Source: Lamellibrachia columna (taxonomy: Eukaryota > Annelida > Polychaeta > Sabellida > Siboglinidae). Taken from it: a stretch of DNA of 64,000 nucleotides. The notes below the pieces were generated by a model. That model was not told where the DNA came from, made no database searches, and saw only the letters and a program-made list of their open reading frames with translations. Shown here in pieces: positions 33,575-45,688 of the stretch. Location: NCBI GenBank assembly GCA_963662155.1, contig OY759261.1, forward strand, positions 50,533,414-50,597,413, read 5' to 3'. Every line of letters begins with the position of its first letter. Within the stretch, counting starts at the first letter, position 1. The position numbers were made by a program, and so were the translations under genes.

Positions 33575-35465
33575 AATTTTTTATTTGCCTTCCAAGCCAA
33601 AGGCCCAGATGGCTGGTGGACAAGGAAGCCATTTGCTTATCGAGAGTCCAACAATGTTCAATGTAACCCGCCCTCCTGAGATATGTGTGAACCTTGTTTT
33701 TAAACATATTTATGCTGCTAGCAGTTACATAATCTGTAGACAATTTGTTCCAGTCATTTATTGTCCTTTGTGAGAACAAGTACTTCCTCCTGATATCCCA
33801 TCTACACTGATCCTTTACTAATGTTACCTCATGTCCTCTAGTTCTATCTTTCTTGAGTAAGAAAAGCAGTTCTATGAATATTTTCATACCCATTCAATAT
33901 CTTTAAAACTTCAATCTGATCTCCTCTTAACCTTCTTGTCTCTAGGGTTGTTAAACCACATTCTTTTAAGCGTTCTTCATAACTAAGGTCTCTCAATTCT
34001 GGAATCATTTTAGTTGCTCTCCTCTGTATTTGTTCAAGCATATCTATATCCTTCTTACGATACGGTCTCCATGCTTGTATACATTATTGTAAATGAGGTG
34101 TAACTATTGTTTTATCCTTGTATGTTATGTTTCTCCTAATCAACCCAAGAATTTGATTACCCTTTGAAACTGCAACACCACACTGTTCTGAAACTTTCAA
34201 ATCAGCACTTATTATTATTCCTACGTCGTTTTCTTTATATTAGTACCTAGAAAAGTATCTCCCATATTATAGTTTATACCCATGTTCCCATGTCCTGTAT
34301 GTAGGCATTTACATTTCTCAAAACTTAAAAACATCTGCCATTTTTCAGACCATTTAACTAATTTGTCTAGATCATTTTGTAAATGTTGTTTATCACCATC
34401 AGTGTTAACATTTATAATTACTTTTGTGTCATCAGAAAATGTCAGTACATTGCTTGTTATATTGTCGTCCAAGTCATTGATATATATTAAGAATAATAAA
34501 GGTCCTAATACTAATCCTTGTAGTGTCCAAGTCAAAACTGATTTCCAGTTTGAAACCACTCCATCTACTACAACATGTTGTCTTCTGTCAGTCAACCAGT
34601 CAACTATTCCATCCCCAATACCATGGACTTTTATTTAATTGTAGTAATAATTTTTGATGTGAAATTGTCAAAAGCTTTCTGAAAATCTAAGTACATACTA
34701 TCTACTGGCAATCCTTCGTCTGTCCACTTAGTGATTTCTTCCCAAAAACATAACATATTTGTTAAGCATAACCTCACTTTTAGGAATCCATGTTGAGATG
34801 AATTGAATAATTTTTGCCTAACAAGGAAGTCCACCATATGGTCTTTAATTAACCTTTCTAATAATTTACAAATCACTAACGTTTAACTCACTGGTCTGTA
34901 ATTCTCTGACTTATTTCTCAAACCCTTTTTAATAATGGTATGATGTTTGCTTCTGTCCATTCAAAAGGAACAACTCCCTATTTCAATAACAAGTTGAACA
35001 CTCTTGCAAGTGGTATAGTAATTTGTTCTACTGTTTCCGTTAGTAGTTTTGGAGGAATTCCATCCACTCCTGATGATTTATTATCCTTCACTGCGTTTAT
35101 TACATTTCTGGAGTTACAATTAACTGCCCTAAATAGTCAGATTTTGCTTCCTGAAATTTAACATATGGAACTGGTAATGTACTAACATTCTCTCTGGTAA
35201 ACACTGAACTGAAGCAAAAACAATATATAGTAATTAATTCATATTTAAGGTCTGACTGAAGTAACCATTTAGGTCTTCCTGCATTAAAAAAACCTTGTGA
35301 TATTATATTTCCAGCACTGTCTTCTAGAGGTCCGACCTTGTTTTGTACGTTTTTTACTCCTGACATATGCATAACTCTTGCAGTAATTTTTTATATTACA
35401 TGCTAGTTTTTGCTCATAGCTTCTTTTAGATTGTCTAATTTCAGTCGTAGTTGCATTAAGGTGCA
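33575..35465 (-). pseudogene. CR1-like retrotransposon, truncated copy
   Basis: Minus-strand frames in order: HLNATTTEIRQSKRSYEQKL and ENVSTLPVPYVKFQEA (upstream), LDFQKAFDNF, LTDRRQHVVVDGVVSNW-like, VLGPLLFLIYINDL, TFSDDTKVIINV (FSDD in place of YADD), then ERIQRRATKMIPEL-like and DRTRGHEVTLVKDQ. This is a reverse transcriptase of CR1/jockey type with several frameshifts and stops, lacking the endonuclease. Confidence 0.8.
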
Positions 35466-35661
35466 TGTCATGGCTGACAGAGACTAGACGTGTATTTCGG
35501 GTGTCCCGAGTCTAGGGCTACTTTCTGTGGATAGGACAGACATTATGAATCGGCAATGTGCACTGAAAGGTGATTATATAGTTTGTTTCATGGATGAGTC
35601 TGCTCTGTGATTATTGCGGAAACACTTCATTTGATATGTGATAACTACTGTCAATCTGCTT

Positions 35662-36038
35662 CAGGGTTGTTTGATTTAAATCAATTGATTTAAATCATTG
35701 ATTTAAATCATGATTTAAATTGCTCCAAAAAAATCATTGATTTATGATTTTTTTTTTTTTTTGACTTCCGGTTTTTTAATCGCTGATTTATATGAATTTA
35801 GTACAAATAATTGTTCACAAGCATCGAGATCAACAAAGTTTTGTGTGTTTTTTAATACAAAAGCACAAAGTGCGCACACTTGTGTAGCTGTATTGACACT
35901 AGATAGCCTGATAGTAAAATATGTTATGACATTGTGTATACCAGATTTCAAAAAAATCAAATAAATAAAAAAAATCCGATTTAAATTTTAAAAAATCCGA
36001 TTTAAAATTTTTCATTTGCATAATTTTTTTCAACCCTG
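35662..36038. mobile_element. hAT-type non-autonomous transposon B
   Basis: 377 bp from CAGGGTTG to CAACCCTG with a perfect 8 bp target duplication ATCTGCTT on both sides (35654-35661 and 36039-36046). Ends are rich in GATTTAAATC. The internal minus-strand frame TATQVCALCAFVLKNTQNFV matches element A at 26982..27804, so both derive from one larger parent. Confidence 0.88.
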
Positions 36039-36046
36039 ATCTGCTT

Positions 36047-36877
36047 GAAACCTACACGTGACACACATCAGTGCTTTGGCCATTGCACAACATCACAGTG
36101 AACATTGCATAACACCCTGGCAGTGAACGTTACACTTCAGTAAACACTGCATAAACTGCTGGACCCATAACGGGCATGTAATGATAACAGACAACATAAT
36201 CAAGAAGATCGACTCATTGCGGGAACTAAAAGGAACTAAATAGTTATTAACTGATACATGCACTTGAATGAACACTAATCACTCTTTGTGTACCGGTACC
36301 TACAATTGTATATGGTGCATTTTTTATTTTTGTGTTTTTATTTTATTGTGTTTGAAAGTATGCATATACACGTGCAGGGTTATACTGGTATGTCACGTAG
36401 GGACTGTCGATAAATGCTTAAACTCTGACAAAAAATGTCATGGTCATTGTCTGCTGGAACTCGGTTGACATATTGTTTGCATAATATTTTTATCTTACAT
36501 TTTAAAATGTTTTGTCAAATTGTAATTACATAAACACGATCATGTGTATCTCGTATCAGCTGGTACATACCGGCATGTCATACCTAGATTGTTGTGAAAT
36601 GCAAAAACTTTACCAATTGATATACTCTGCCATTGCCTACCGCTGAAATTATGTTAAAAATAGCACACATTAATTATTAATACATACGAGACCTTCTCGG
36701 AGCCTTTCCACAATGAACATGGTTAACACCATATTCATATATTTTCTTTTTATGCTATGCCACTCTTGGCATTCTAATGCTTATATCAGATTTAGTAGAA
36801 TTGTGAAACTTTTTACACGGTAACGATTCCACTAACATACTTTAATTCTCAATGTACCTTAGTTTTGTTTAACTCAC
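36047..36877. other. Mostly empty; one candidate microexon
   Basis: AT-rich spacer. On the minus strand 36614..36642 is bounded by TTTCAG and GTAAAG. Its 29 nt have the phase needed for the CACHD1-like exon missing between 45902 and 32042. Support is phase only. Confidence 0.3.
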
Positions 36878-37043
36878 CAACTTACTCATCGGCTCACACC
36901 AAGCAAAGTGTAGCATTAACACATACACAGGATGTAATCAGACCTACTTTCATTTATTTGCAACTTACTCATCGGCTCACACCAAACAAAGTGTAGCATT
37001 AACACATACACAGGATGTAATCAGACCTACTTTCATTTATTTG
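36878..37043. repeat. 83 bp tandem duplication
   Basis: Two near-identical copies beginning CAACTTACTCATCGGCTCAC, offset 83 bp. Confidence 0.92.
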
Positions 37044-37088
37044 CAAAACATTTCACACACGTTTAGTGACTTTGCTACGTTCATTTTT

Positions 37089-39360
37089 TATTTTTCGATC
37101 TTAACCAATGACTTTTGATGAAGCATTTCTCTCCTACTCTCCTAAGGGATATCCAAAACAATTGTTTAAATAATCTTTTTGATATAAATGAAAATAATGC
37201 TGAAAATAATGAACCCCAATTGATACGCCGTTCATCATATTATGATATCGATAAGTTTCACTTGTTACCAAACAGTGATACAGATAAATTTAATATCTAC
37301 AGTTCAAATATACAATCCATAAATGCTAAATTCGATGAACTTGAAATATTTGTTGAGCTCCTCAATGCTATAAACTTAAAATTTAGCAGTATATGTTTAC
37401 AAGAAATCTGAAAATGAGAATTTATCTCAATTCAGTTTAAAGGGATGCGAATTAATAGCTCAAGGGAAAAACTGTAGTAACAAAGGTGGGTTAATAATAT
37501 ATGAAGATAAACAATATAATTATGCAGTAAAAATTAATATCAATATTCACGAACATTGCAAGGGGTTGATAATTCAAATAACTGGAAGCAACTTATCAAA
37601 GACTATTACAATTGGCAACATATATAGACCACCAAGATCATGAATGAGAATATACAAAAAAATTCATCAATGAATTTTCAACAACCTTAGCTACACCGGA
37701 AAATAGCAGTAATCTCATTATCACAGGGGACTTCAACATTAATTTATTTACAATGAACAAAAATAGATTGTACCTTGATTTTTTTTATACAATGACATCA
37801 TACAGTCTCTATCCTAAAATTACATTTCCAACCCGCTTCACTACAACCAATGGAACATTGATAGACAATTTTTTCTGTAAGTTAAATACATTTGTATTAG
37901 ACAGCACAGCAGGGATCTTCACTAAAGCTTTTTCTGATTATCAACCATAATTCCTATTCATGGATATCAATCAAAAAACTAAACTTCCTCCTAAATTCGT
38001 AAAAGTAAATTTACAAAATAAAGTAGCAATGCTAAATGTAAAAAATGAACTAAACTCTGAAAAAAATCTACATCAAACTAAATAAATGTCCTAAGGCTGA
38101 TCCCAATTTAAATTACAACACAATACATGAAGAAATTATGCGAGCAAAGCATAAGCACATGCCAATCAAAATCATGAAGTTCAATAAATATAAGCATAAA
38201 TATTCTACTTGGATCACAGAGGGTCTTCTAAAATCTATGAAATATCAAGATTCACTTTATAAACAATTAGAAATTACTAACTCAAATTCGACAAACTATG
38301 AGGTCATTCTCACCAACTATAAAACATTTAACTCAATATTAAAGAAAAATACTCGTGCTGCCAAAAAAGTTATTTTGAGTTATGCTTTAAAAGTTAAAAA
38401 AATTACATTGGAAACACTTGCAAAATCATAAATGAAATTCTTTCTAAAAATAAAGCAAACAAAATATTTTATTTGAAAGAAAATGGCATTACTACAACAG
38501 ACAACACGGATATTGCAAATAAATTCAATAACTATTTTACAAGTATAAGTCAATTAAACTATTGCACAAGGGATTCAATATGATGGCAATCAGGATTACA
38601 AAAATAAATCCAAACATATGACCTTTCAAATGCCAAATAAAGTTGAATAAGAAGCCTTTTTGCTAAACATCAATAATATCAACATAGAATGAGTGGAAGA
38701 ATTTATTTTTTAGGACTGACTTTAGATACAAACTTAAATTTGAAAAAAAAACACTGAAAAAATATCACAAACAAGTGTTCCAAATTCGTCGGCCTATTAA
38801 AGCTTGTGTTGCCTCTAGAAATTAAAATTATTTATGTAGTACACTAATATTATCTCATATTAACTATTGTATCATGGTATGGGGTTACCGAGGAAGCAGA
38901 GTTATGAAAATTCAAAAGAAAGCTAGGCGGATTTTAACCTTAAGTAAATACAATTCACACACAGAAACACTTTTTAAAAAACTTAATATTTTAAAAATAG
39001 ATGATTTATTAAAATTACATGAACTTAAATTTTATTTTAAATACATGCATAAAAAATTACCTACCTACTTATTAAACTTGAAAATAACCCCAAATATTCA
39101 CAATCATAACACAAGCTGTACAACTGATATATACTTATTCAGAGGTAAGCATGAATTTGCCAAAAGGTGTCTTAGATATAACTTGCCACATGTTATAAAT
39201 AATACCCCTAAAATAGTTACAGAGAAGATAGGAACTCACAGTTTACAAGGTTTTGCAAATTATGCAAAAACATGTTTATTACAAAAATATGAAGATACGT
39301 GTACAACACTAAATTGCTATACTTGCTATCAAATTCAATTTAATAAGTAATACATATTTG
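37089..39360 (+). pseudogene. LINE with endonuclease, reverse transcriptase mostly deleted
   Basis: Upstream frames read SSNIQSINAKFDELEIF, then IIYEDKQYNYAV, ITIGNIYRPPRS, and ITGDFNINLF with TLIDNFF. These are the N..S, YRPP, GDFN motifs of a LINE endonuclease. The end reads KKARRILTLSKYN and LKLHELKFYFKYMHKKLP, the usual C-terminal tail of CR1/L2-like elements. Little of the reverse transcriptase lies between 38440 and 38850. Several stops and frameshifts. Confidence 0.75.
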
Positions 39361-39434
39361 AATGCCCGACTACTATCTGTTATAATTAATACTGCATATT
39401 ATGACACATATCACTGTTTCCTAATATGTCTACA

Positions 39435-39438
<4 letters not shown>

Positions 39439-39484
<46 letters not shown>
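39439..39484. repeat. TA microsatellite
   Basis: Short TA run downstream of the LINE remnant. Confidence 0.85.
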
Positions 39485-39559
39485 GCAATAGTAATACTTA
39501 TTCTAATTGATATTCCACACTTTTCTGTAAATTCTCTGTACCAAAATCAAATCACTGCT

Positions 39560-41060
39560 GCACCAAGATTCTCCCGCCAGTTGTTTCAAAACACCATGGA
39601 ATTTACAAGATTCTTCCACCAGTTGTTTCAAAACACCATGGAATTTACAAGATTCTCCCACTAGTTGTTTCAAAACATCATGGAATTTACAAGATTCTCC
39701 CACCAGTTGTTTCAAAACATCATGGAATTTACAAGATTCTCCCACCAGTTGGTTCAAAACATCATGGTATTTACAAGATTCTTCCACCAGTTGTTTCAAA
39801 ACACCATAGAATTTACAAGATTCTCCCACCAGTTGGTTCAAAACATCATGGAATTTACAAGATTCTCCCACCAGTTGTTTCAAAACATCATGGTATTTTC
39901 AAGATTCTCCCGCCAGTTGTTTCAAAACACCATGGAATTTACAAGATTCTCCCGCCAGTTGTTTCAAAACACCATGGAATTTATAAGATTCTCCCACCAG
40001 TTGGTTCAAAACATCATGGTATTTACAAGATTCTCCCACCAGTTGGTTCAAAACATCATGATATTTACAAGATTCTCCCACCAGTTGGTTCAAAACATCA
40101 TGGTATTTACAAGATTCTCCCACCAGTTGGTTCAAAACACCATGGTATTTACAAGATTCTCCCACCAGTTGTTTCAAAACATCATGGTATTTACAAGATT
40201 CTCCAGCCAGTTGTTTCAAAACACCATGGAATTTACAAGATTCTCCCACTAGTTGTTTCAAAACATCATGGCATTTACAAGATTCTCCCACCAGTTGTTT
40301 CAAAACATCATGGTATTTACAAGATTCTCCCACCAGTTGTTTCAAAACATCATGGTATTTACAAGATTCTCCCACCAGTTGTTTCAAAACATCATGGTAT
40401 TTACAAGATTCTCCCTCCAGTTGTTTCAAAACATCATGGTATTTACAAGATTCTCCCACTAGTTATTTCAAAACACCATGGAATTTACAAGATTCTCCCG
40501 CCAGTTGTTTCAAAACACCATGGAATTTACAAGATTCTCCCACCAGTTGTTTTGAAAACATCATGGTATTTACAAGATTCTCCCACCAGTTGGTTCAAAA
40601 CATCATGGTATTTACAAGATTCTCCCACCAGTTGTTTCAAAACATCATGGTATTTACAAGATTCTCCCGCCAGTTGTTTCAAAACACCATGGTATTTACA
40701 AGATTCTCCCACCAGTTGTTTCAAAACATCATGGTATTTACAAGATTCTCCCACTAGTTATTTCAAAACACCATGGAATTTACAAGATTCTCCCGCCAGT
40801 TGTTTCAAAACATCATGGTATTTACAAGATTCTCCCACCAGTTGTTTCAAAACATCATGGTAGTTACAAGATTCTCCCACCAGTTGTTTCAAAACACCAT
40901 GGAATTTACAAGATTCTCCCACCAGTTGTTTCAAAACATCATGGTATTTACAAGATTCTCCCACCAGTTGTTTCAAAACATCATGGTATTTACAAGATTC
41001 TCCCACCAGTTGTTTCAAAACACCATGGAATTTATAAGATTCTCCCACCAGTTGTTTAAA
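39560..41060. repeat. Minisatellite, 42 bp unit, about 35 copies
   Basis: Unit CCAGTTGTTTCAAAACATCA followed by TGGTATTTACAAGATTCTCC and CA. As 42 is divisible by three it gives long 14-residue-periodic frames on both strands, which I read as artefacts. It shares GTTTCAAAACACCATGGTAT with the MITE at 33224..33533. Confidence 0.95.
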
Positions 41061-41141
41061 AAATATATAGCAGGACACACAATACAATATACACCAATCA
41101 TATCATGCAAAACATATTTACCATTAATTAATTTGCATTAC

Positions 41142-41341
41142 CAGGGGTGACTAATGTTACATTAATTAATACAAAATAATGTTGCCATTAATTACTTTGC
41201 AATACCATATTGCAAGTATTTGAAATACTTTTGAAAGTATCACAGTACTTTATTGCAAATTTCAAAAAGTATTACAAATACTTTGCAATACTCAAAATGG
41301 TGTATTGCAATACTGTGATGCACAATATTCACAGTACTGCA
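41142..41341. other. AT-rich flank with AAGTATTTGAAATACTTT palindromes
   Basis: Repeated pieces of TTGCAATAC and AGTATTTGAAATACTTT. It begins with CAGGGGTG at 41142, and the inverse CACCCCTG occurs just right of the LTR element at 45837. It may be a hAT-like MITE into which the LTR element inserted. Confidence 0.4.
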
Positions 41342-41473
41342 TGTAATATTCTGTATTACGCTGTCAACACATGCCTTCCGTCCATGCCCGAGTGTCCTGC
41401 TCCAATAGTCGTCCCGGTAATATTTATTGAAACCTTACTATAGGTGGCAGCACCTGACGGTCACGATATTACA
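41342..41473 (-). repeat. 3' LTR of the Steamer-like element
   Basis: 132 bp, TGTAAT to ATTACA, identical to 45689..45820. Confidence 0.92.
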
Positions 41474-41484
41474 TCCACCCCTTA
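41474..41484 (-). promoter_or_regulatory. Polypurine tract
   Basis: On the minus strand AAGGGGTGGA lies directly before the 3' LTR, where plus-strand DNA synthesis starts in LTR elements. Confidence 0.7.
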
Positions 41485-41615
41485 ATTAGAATTAAACTTC
41501 AACTAAAATATAATGGCGCTCTAAGCTAATATGACGCTCTAAGCTAATATGGCACTCTAAGCTAAGAGTCCAAACTTAAACAAGTTTATAGTCGCGTTCG
41601 TTGACTTCATCGCGG

Positions 41616-44600
41616 CTACATCTGCTCGACCAGGCGACCAGGAGGCTTCGAGACGCGTGACGATCTTCTCGGACCGGCCGTCTCGACAGGTCGCTGCTGT
41701 GTCGGCTCGTCGTTGAGTGGTACGACTGGAGCCGTGTCGGGAGCCGCCGTCTCCATCTCGCTGTCGGTGTCTTCTTCGACAGGCGGAAGATCTCTCTTTG
41801 ATGCGTACGGCAGGTGGCGAAACATGGACACGTTGCGCGTCACTTTCGACCCGCACGAACGCCTCGCTGTGAGCATAGAGGCCTTGCGCTCGACCACCAC
41901 TAGCGGACGTGGGTCGAACGGAGTGGAGAGCTTGTTGGTTCTCCGCTGCCTCACGAGGACAATGTCCCCTTTGCCGATCGTTGACTCGACTCGTACTCTC
42001 TTCTCGGCCTGTGCCTTCATGCGCAGCTTTGCGACTGCGTCGTTCTGCCGCACGATCTTCTCCTCGGCAGAGTGATGTCGCTTGACTTCTGGCAGCTTGG
42101 TTCGAGGATCTCGTGCGAAGAGCAGACGGTGTGGCGTGAACGCTGTCGTCACATGAGGTGTACAGCGATAGGCTCTTAGAAACTGTCGCATCTCCTTCCT
42201 CCAAGCTTTGCCACTGATGTTTGCTGATTTCAGAGCTTTCATTAGCGGTTTGTTGAATGCTTCTGCTTGAGCATTTGCCTGTGGCCAAAGTGGCGTTATC
42301 TTGCGATGTCTGACGTTGTTCTCTTGCATGTACGACTGCCATACGTGGCCGCTGAATGGCGGACCGTTGTCGGACTTCACTACTTCGGGGTAGCCCAACA
42401 GGCTAAAGACGCCGTCGACCACCGGGATCACTGTCTCTGCTGACGTGCTTCTCACCACCTCAACCACCGGGAAGCGTGAGAACTCATCGACCATCACGAG
42501 TAGGTACTCTCCCGTTGGAAGTGGACCGCAGAAGTCGATGCTAATCTCCAACCACGGACCTCTTGGTAACGCCGACATCGTCAGTGGCTGGGTGTCTCGA
42601 CGTGTGCTGTTTGCTTGACATGGGATGCAGCTCCTCACCGCCTCTTCTACCGCCACGTCGACACCGGGGAACCACACCTTCGAGCGTAAAAGTGCCTTCG
42701 TCTTGGACATCCCCTGATGTCCGTCGTGTGCAAGCTCGACGACGCGTTTCTGTAGATTAGTGGGGATGACGATCTGGTAGTCTTTCATGACGAGATCGGA
42801 ACTCTCGTTGACGGTTAAGACATCTTTCACTCTGTTGAAGCTGCAGAGAGAGTCGTAGTCGACGCCTAGACCACCATACTGCGTCACGTCATGCCACTTG
42901 TTCTTCTGGATCAATTTGATTACAGCCTGCAGTGTTTCGTCTTTGGCTGTTTCTCGTTTCACCTCTTCAACAGACATTGCCATCGGTGTCGCGACCGATG
43001 CGAGGGCGTTCACGTAGTGTTCCGCCATCTGCTGTTCACGGCTCCGTTTGATGTTCAACCTGGCCGGGTGACGAGACATGTAGTCGGCAGGATTACTGGT
43101 ACCTGGCCGATACTTGACGATCATGTTGTATGGTTGCAGACGTAGTCCCCATCGCTCGATCCGCAGAGGAGGTCTTGCCTTCTGCCAGATGGACTCCAAT
43201 GGCTTGTGATCGCTGATGACCGTGAAGCGAGGTGCACCCTTGATGAATCGATTGAAGTGCTCACACGCCCAGACCACTGCTAGCGCCTCGCGTTCAGTCT
43301 GACTGTAGCGTGCCTCGACACCTGTCAGAGCTCTGCTGGCGTATGTGACAACACGTTCTTCTTGCACCAGCAGTGCCGCCAAGCCGACTGGACTTGCATC
43401 CACCACGATCTCTATGTCCTTCTTCATGTCGAAGTACGCGTTTGTTGCAGACTCCTCGAGACTGGCTTTCACCTTTTGGAAGGATGCAGCCTCCTTCGCA
43501 CCCCACCTCCACTCAGATGTTTGCTTCGTGAGATACCGCAATGGTTCGGTGATTGTTGCGAAGTTCTCGATGAATCTGGCACTGTATTGAGCCATGCCCA
43601 GGAATGAGCGAACTTCAGATGGATTCTGTGGCTCGTTGGCTGCGTGAAGGTCAGCTACCTTTTTCGGATCAGGCGAGACTCCCTCACTGGAGAACACGAG
43701 TCCAAAGAACTCGATTTTCTTCTTTGCAAACTCGCACTTCTCGAGATTAGCCGTCAGCCCAGCGTTCTGAAGTCTCTCGAGCACGCTCTTCAATGCTTCG
43801 TCGTGAGACGCCTTGTCGACTCCAAAGATTGCGATGTCATCGCTGATGTTGATGGCGCCTGAGACTCCTTGGATGACCGTCTGGATTTCATGTTGGAATA
43901 CCTCGGCAGCTGCGTTTATTCCGAACGACAGCCTCTTGTACTGGTACAGTCCAACGTGCGTAGAGAATGTCGTGATGTAACGACTGGATGGGTGTAGGAC
44001 CAGCTGATGATAGCCGGATCGCAGATCAATCTTACTGAAGATCGTTGCGCCGTTGAATTGTGTGATCAGCTCATCGAGGGTTGGCGTGACGTGTCGCGTG
44101 CGCAGAATGGCCTTGTTAGCCGCTCTCATGTCGACACACAGCCTGATTTCGTCCGGCTTCTTCGGCTTTGGTGGCGTGACGATTCTGGACACCCACTCCG
44201 TTGGACCCGACACCTTCTCTATTATATCTGCGGCTTCAAGCTTGTTGATTTCTTTCGCGACTTTCTGCTGTTGGTGGAACGGAACACGATTGTGCCGCAC
44301 TGCGACAGGTGGCACTGACTTGTCAATGTGAAGTTTCACTTGCACACCCTTCAAACGACCAATGCCTGTCCACAGTTTCGGAAACTGATCGATTACCTTC
44401 TGGCCATAGTCATCGGAGCTGATGGCACGATTGACTCCGATTTGCAGAAGACCCAGCGACTCTGATGTGGCTTTGCCTAGCAGTGGAGTTGCTTCTCCCT
44501 CGACGATCAGGAACTCGCTGCGAGCTGTTCGCCCGTCATCTAGAGTGATGTCAGCCTTGACGGACTGTCGGACGTTAATTGGTGGTGAACTGTATGGATG

Positions 44601-45650
44601 AATCTTTCGACGACATTGGATTAGTCTGACACCCTGTTGCACCAGCTGTTCTTTGCAGGTTGAGTTTATGATGTCGCACGTCGATCCAGAATCGATTATC
44701 ATCGTTGTCTTCACACCACCGATTGTCACCTCTACTGTCTCACCACGCGCAGTTGAGAACGTGTATTCATCTTCGTACTCCCCCTCAGAGCCACTCGCCG
44801 ACTCACTGACGTGTCTGACAGCATGCTTCTGTGTACAACTCTCGTGACGTTGCGGTGCACGTGACTGTGCGTTATTGTTTCGGCAGACTTTGCTGAAATG
44901 CCCGATTCTTCCACACTTGAAACACTTTGCATTTGCAGTACATCGACAGGACTCAGCTGCGTGCCCACGTCGACCACACTTTGTACAGTTCTGTTGCTGA
45001 GATCTGTTGTCCGAGTGCACTGGTGGACGTCTCGTCTCCTTCTGCTGCATGTGTAGCTTGGGCCTGTTGCCCCTTCTCGGCTCCACAATCATGTAGGAAC
45101 GTTCACCCCCTTCGGACATCTGTGCTGCTTGCCGCTCTGAGGCCTCCATTGCAGCTGCGAGGTCAAGGACGCGCTCTAGTTTCAAGTCTCTTTCTGCCAG
45201 CAACTTCGTCCGTAGACGCTTCGATTTGCAGTTGTCGATGACTTGATCTCGTATGAAGTCGTGAATCTGATCACCGAACTCGCACAGACTGGCCAGTTGA
45301 CGCAATCGCGTTACGAATTGTCCTACGCTTTCACCGTCGCTTTGTACGGCCTTGCGGAACATATGACGGTTGTACGACGTGTTTTTGCGAGGCGTAAAAT
45401 AATCTGTTACTTTAGCCTTAGCTGTTTCGTACGTTGTGCCGGTTTCTGACAGCGTATAGAAGATGTCTTGAACCCCTTCACCAGCGCAGTGTAGCAATAG
45501 CTGCCGTTTTTGGTTGTCATCTTGAACACCCGACGCGCCTACATACAATTCGAATGAACGAATCCAACGCTCCCAACGCTGACACAAACTGTTTGCGTCA
45601 CCGTGTGCATCGAACGGTTGTACTGCACTTACGTTTAGTGACACTGCCAT
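41616..45650 (-). CDS. Gag-pol polyprotein of the Steamer-like element
   Basis: 1344 codons in one frame. Gag is followed by two zinc knuckles (CTKCGRRGHAAESC, CFKCGRIGHFSKVC, about residues 225-265). Protease has MIIDSGSTCDII. Reverse transcriptase has FSKIDLRSGYHQL and INISDDIAIFG (SDD catalytic box). RNase H has IVVDASPVGLAALL, QTEREALAVVWACEH and SDHKPL. Integrase has the zinc module (HDGHQGMSKTKALL and CIPCQ), the core Asp in ISIDFCGPLP, the second in VVKSDNGPPFSG and the Glu in NAQAEAFNKPLMK. All catalytic residues I look for are present. The start Met lies 38 bp after the LTR. Gag and pol are fused without a frameshift, as in Mag-lineage elements. Confidence 0.93.
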   Translation of the reverse strand: MAVSLNVSAVQPFDAHGDANSLCQRWERWIRSFELYVGASGVQDDNQKRQLLLHCAGEGVQDIFYTLSETGTTYETAKAKVTDYFTPRKNTSYNRHMFRKAVQSDGESVGQFVTRLRQLASLCEFGDQIHDFIRDQVIDNCKSKRLRTKLLAERDLKLERVLDLAAAMEASERQAAQMSEGGERSYMIVEPRRGNRPKLHMQQKETRRPPVHSDNRSQQQNCTKCGRRGHAAESCRCTANAKCFKCGRIGHFSKVCRNNNAQSRAPQRHESCTQKHAVRHVSESASGSEGEYEDEYTFSTARGETVEVTIGGVKTTMIIDSGSTCDIINSTCKEQLVQQGVRLIQCRRKIHPYSSPPINVRQSVKADITLDDGRTARSEFLIVEGEATPLLGKATSESLGLLQIGVNRAISSDDYGQKVIDQFPKLWTGIGRLKGVQVKLHIDKSVPPVAVRHNRVPFHQQQKVAKEINKLEAADIIEKVSGPTEWVSRIVTPPKPKKPDEIRLCVDMRAANKAILRTRHVTPTLDELITQFNGATIFSKIDLRSGYHQLVLHPSSRYITTFSTHVGLYQYKRLSFGINAAAEVFQHEIQTVIQGVSGAINISDDIAIFGVDKASHDEALKSVLERLQNAGLTANLEKCEFAKKKIEFFGLVFSSEGVSPDPKKVADLHAANEPQNPSEVRSFLGMAQYSARFIENFATITEPLRYLTKQTSEWRWGAKEAASFQKVKASLEESATNAYFDMKKDIEIVVDASPVGLAALLVQEERVVTYASRALTGVEARYSQTEREALAVVWACEHFNRFIKGAPRFTVISDHKPLESIWQKARPPLRIERWGLRLQPYNMIVKYRPGTSNPADYMSRHPARLNIKRSREQQMAEHYVNALASVATPMAMSVEEVKRETAKDETLQAVIKLIQKNKWHDVTQYGGLGVDYDSLCSFNRVKDVLTVNESSDLVMKDYQIVIPTNLQKRVVELAHDGHQGMSKTKALLRSKVWFPGVDVAVEEAVRSCIPCQANSTRRDTQPLTMSALPRGPWLEISIDFCGPLPTGEYLLVMVDEFSRFPVVEVVRSTSAETVIPVVDGVFSLLGYPEVVKSDNGPPFSGHVWQSYMQENNVRHRKITPLWPQANAQAEAFNKPLMKALKSANISGKAWRKEMRQFLRAYRCTPHVTTAFTPHRLLFARDPRTKLPEVKRHHSAEEKIVRQNDAVAKLRMKAQAEKRVRVESTIGKGDIVLVRQRRTNKLSTPFDPRPLVVVERKASMLTARRSCGSKVTRNVSMFRHLPYASKRDLPPVEEDTDSEMETAAPDTAPVVPLNDEPTQQRPVETAGPRRSSRVSKPPGRLVEQM

Positions 45651-45677
45651 TGTTTGACCAGTGTTTTGTTCGTTTTA

Positions 45678-45687
45678 CTCGTCGCCA
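45678..45687 (-). promoter_or_regulatory. Primer binding site, tRNA-Ser-like
   Basis: Minus strand TGGCGACGAG, one base after the 5' LTR. It fits the 3' end of tRNA-Ser (CTCGTCGCCA) for 10 bases and then diverges. tRNA-Ser priming is known for Mag elements. Confidence 0.6.
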
Positions 45688-45688
45688 A

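Noticed and set aside
36390..36480. Second candidate microexon similar to 36614..36642
   Set aside because: The neighbouring sequence looks like a diverged duplicate, but its AG-bounded piece has no matching donor in phase.
39560..41060. Open frames on both strands with 14-residue periodicity
   Set aside because: The 42 bp unit is a multiple of three and stop-free on both strands. No start context, no conserved protein, and it lies in an intron.
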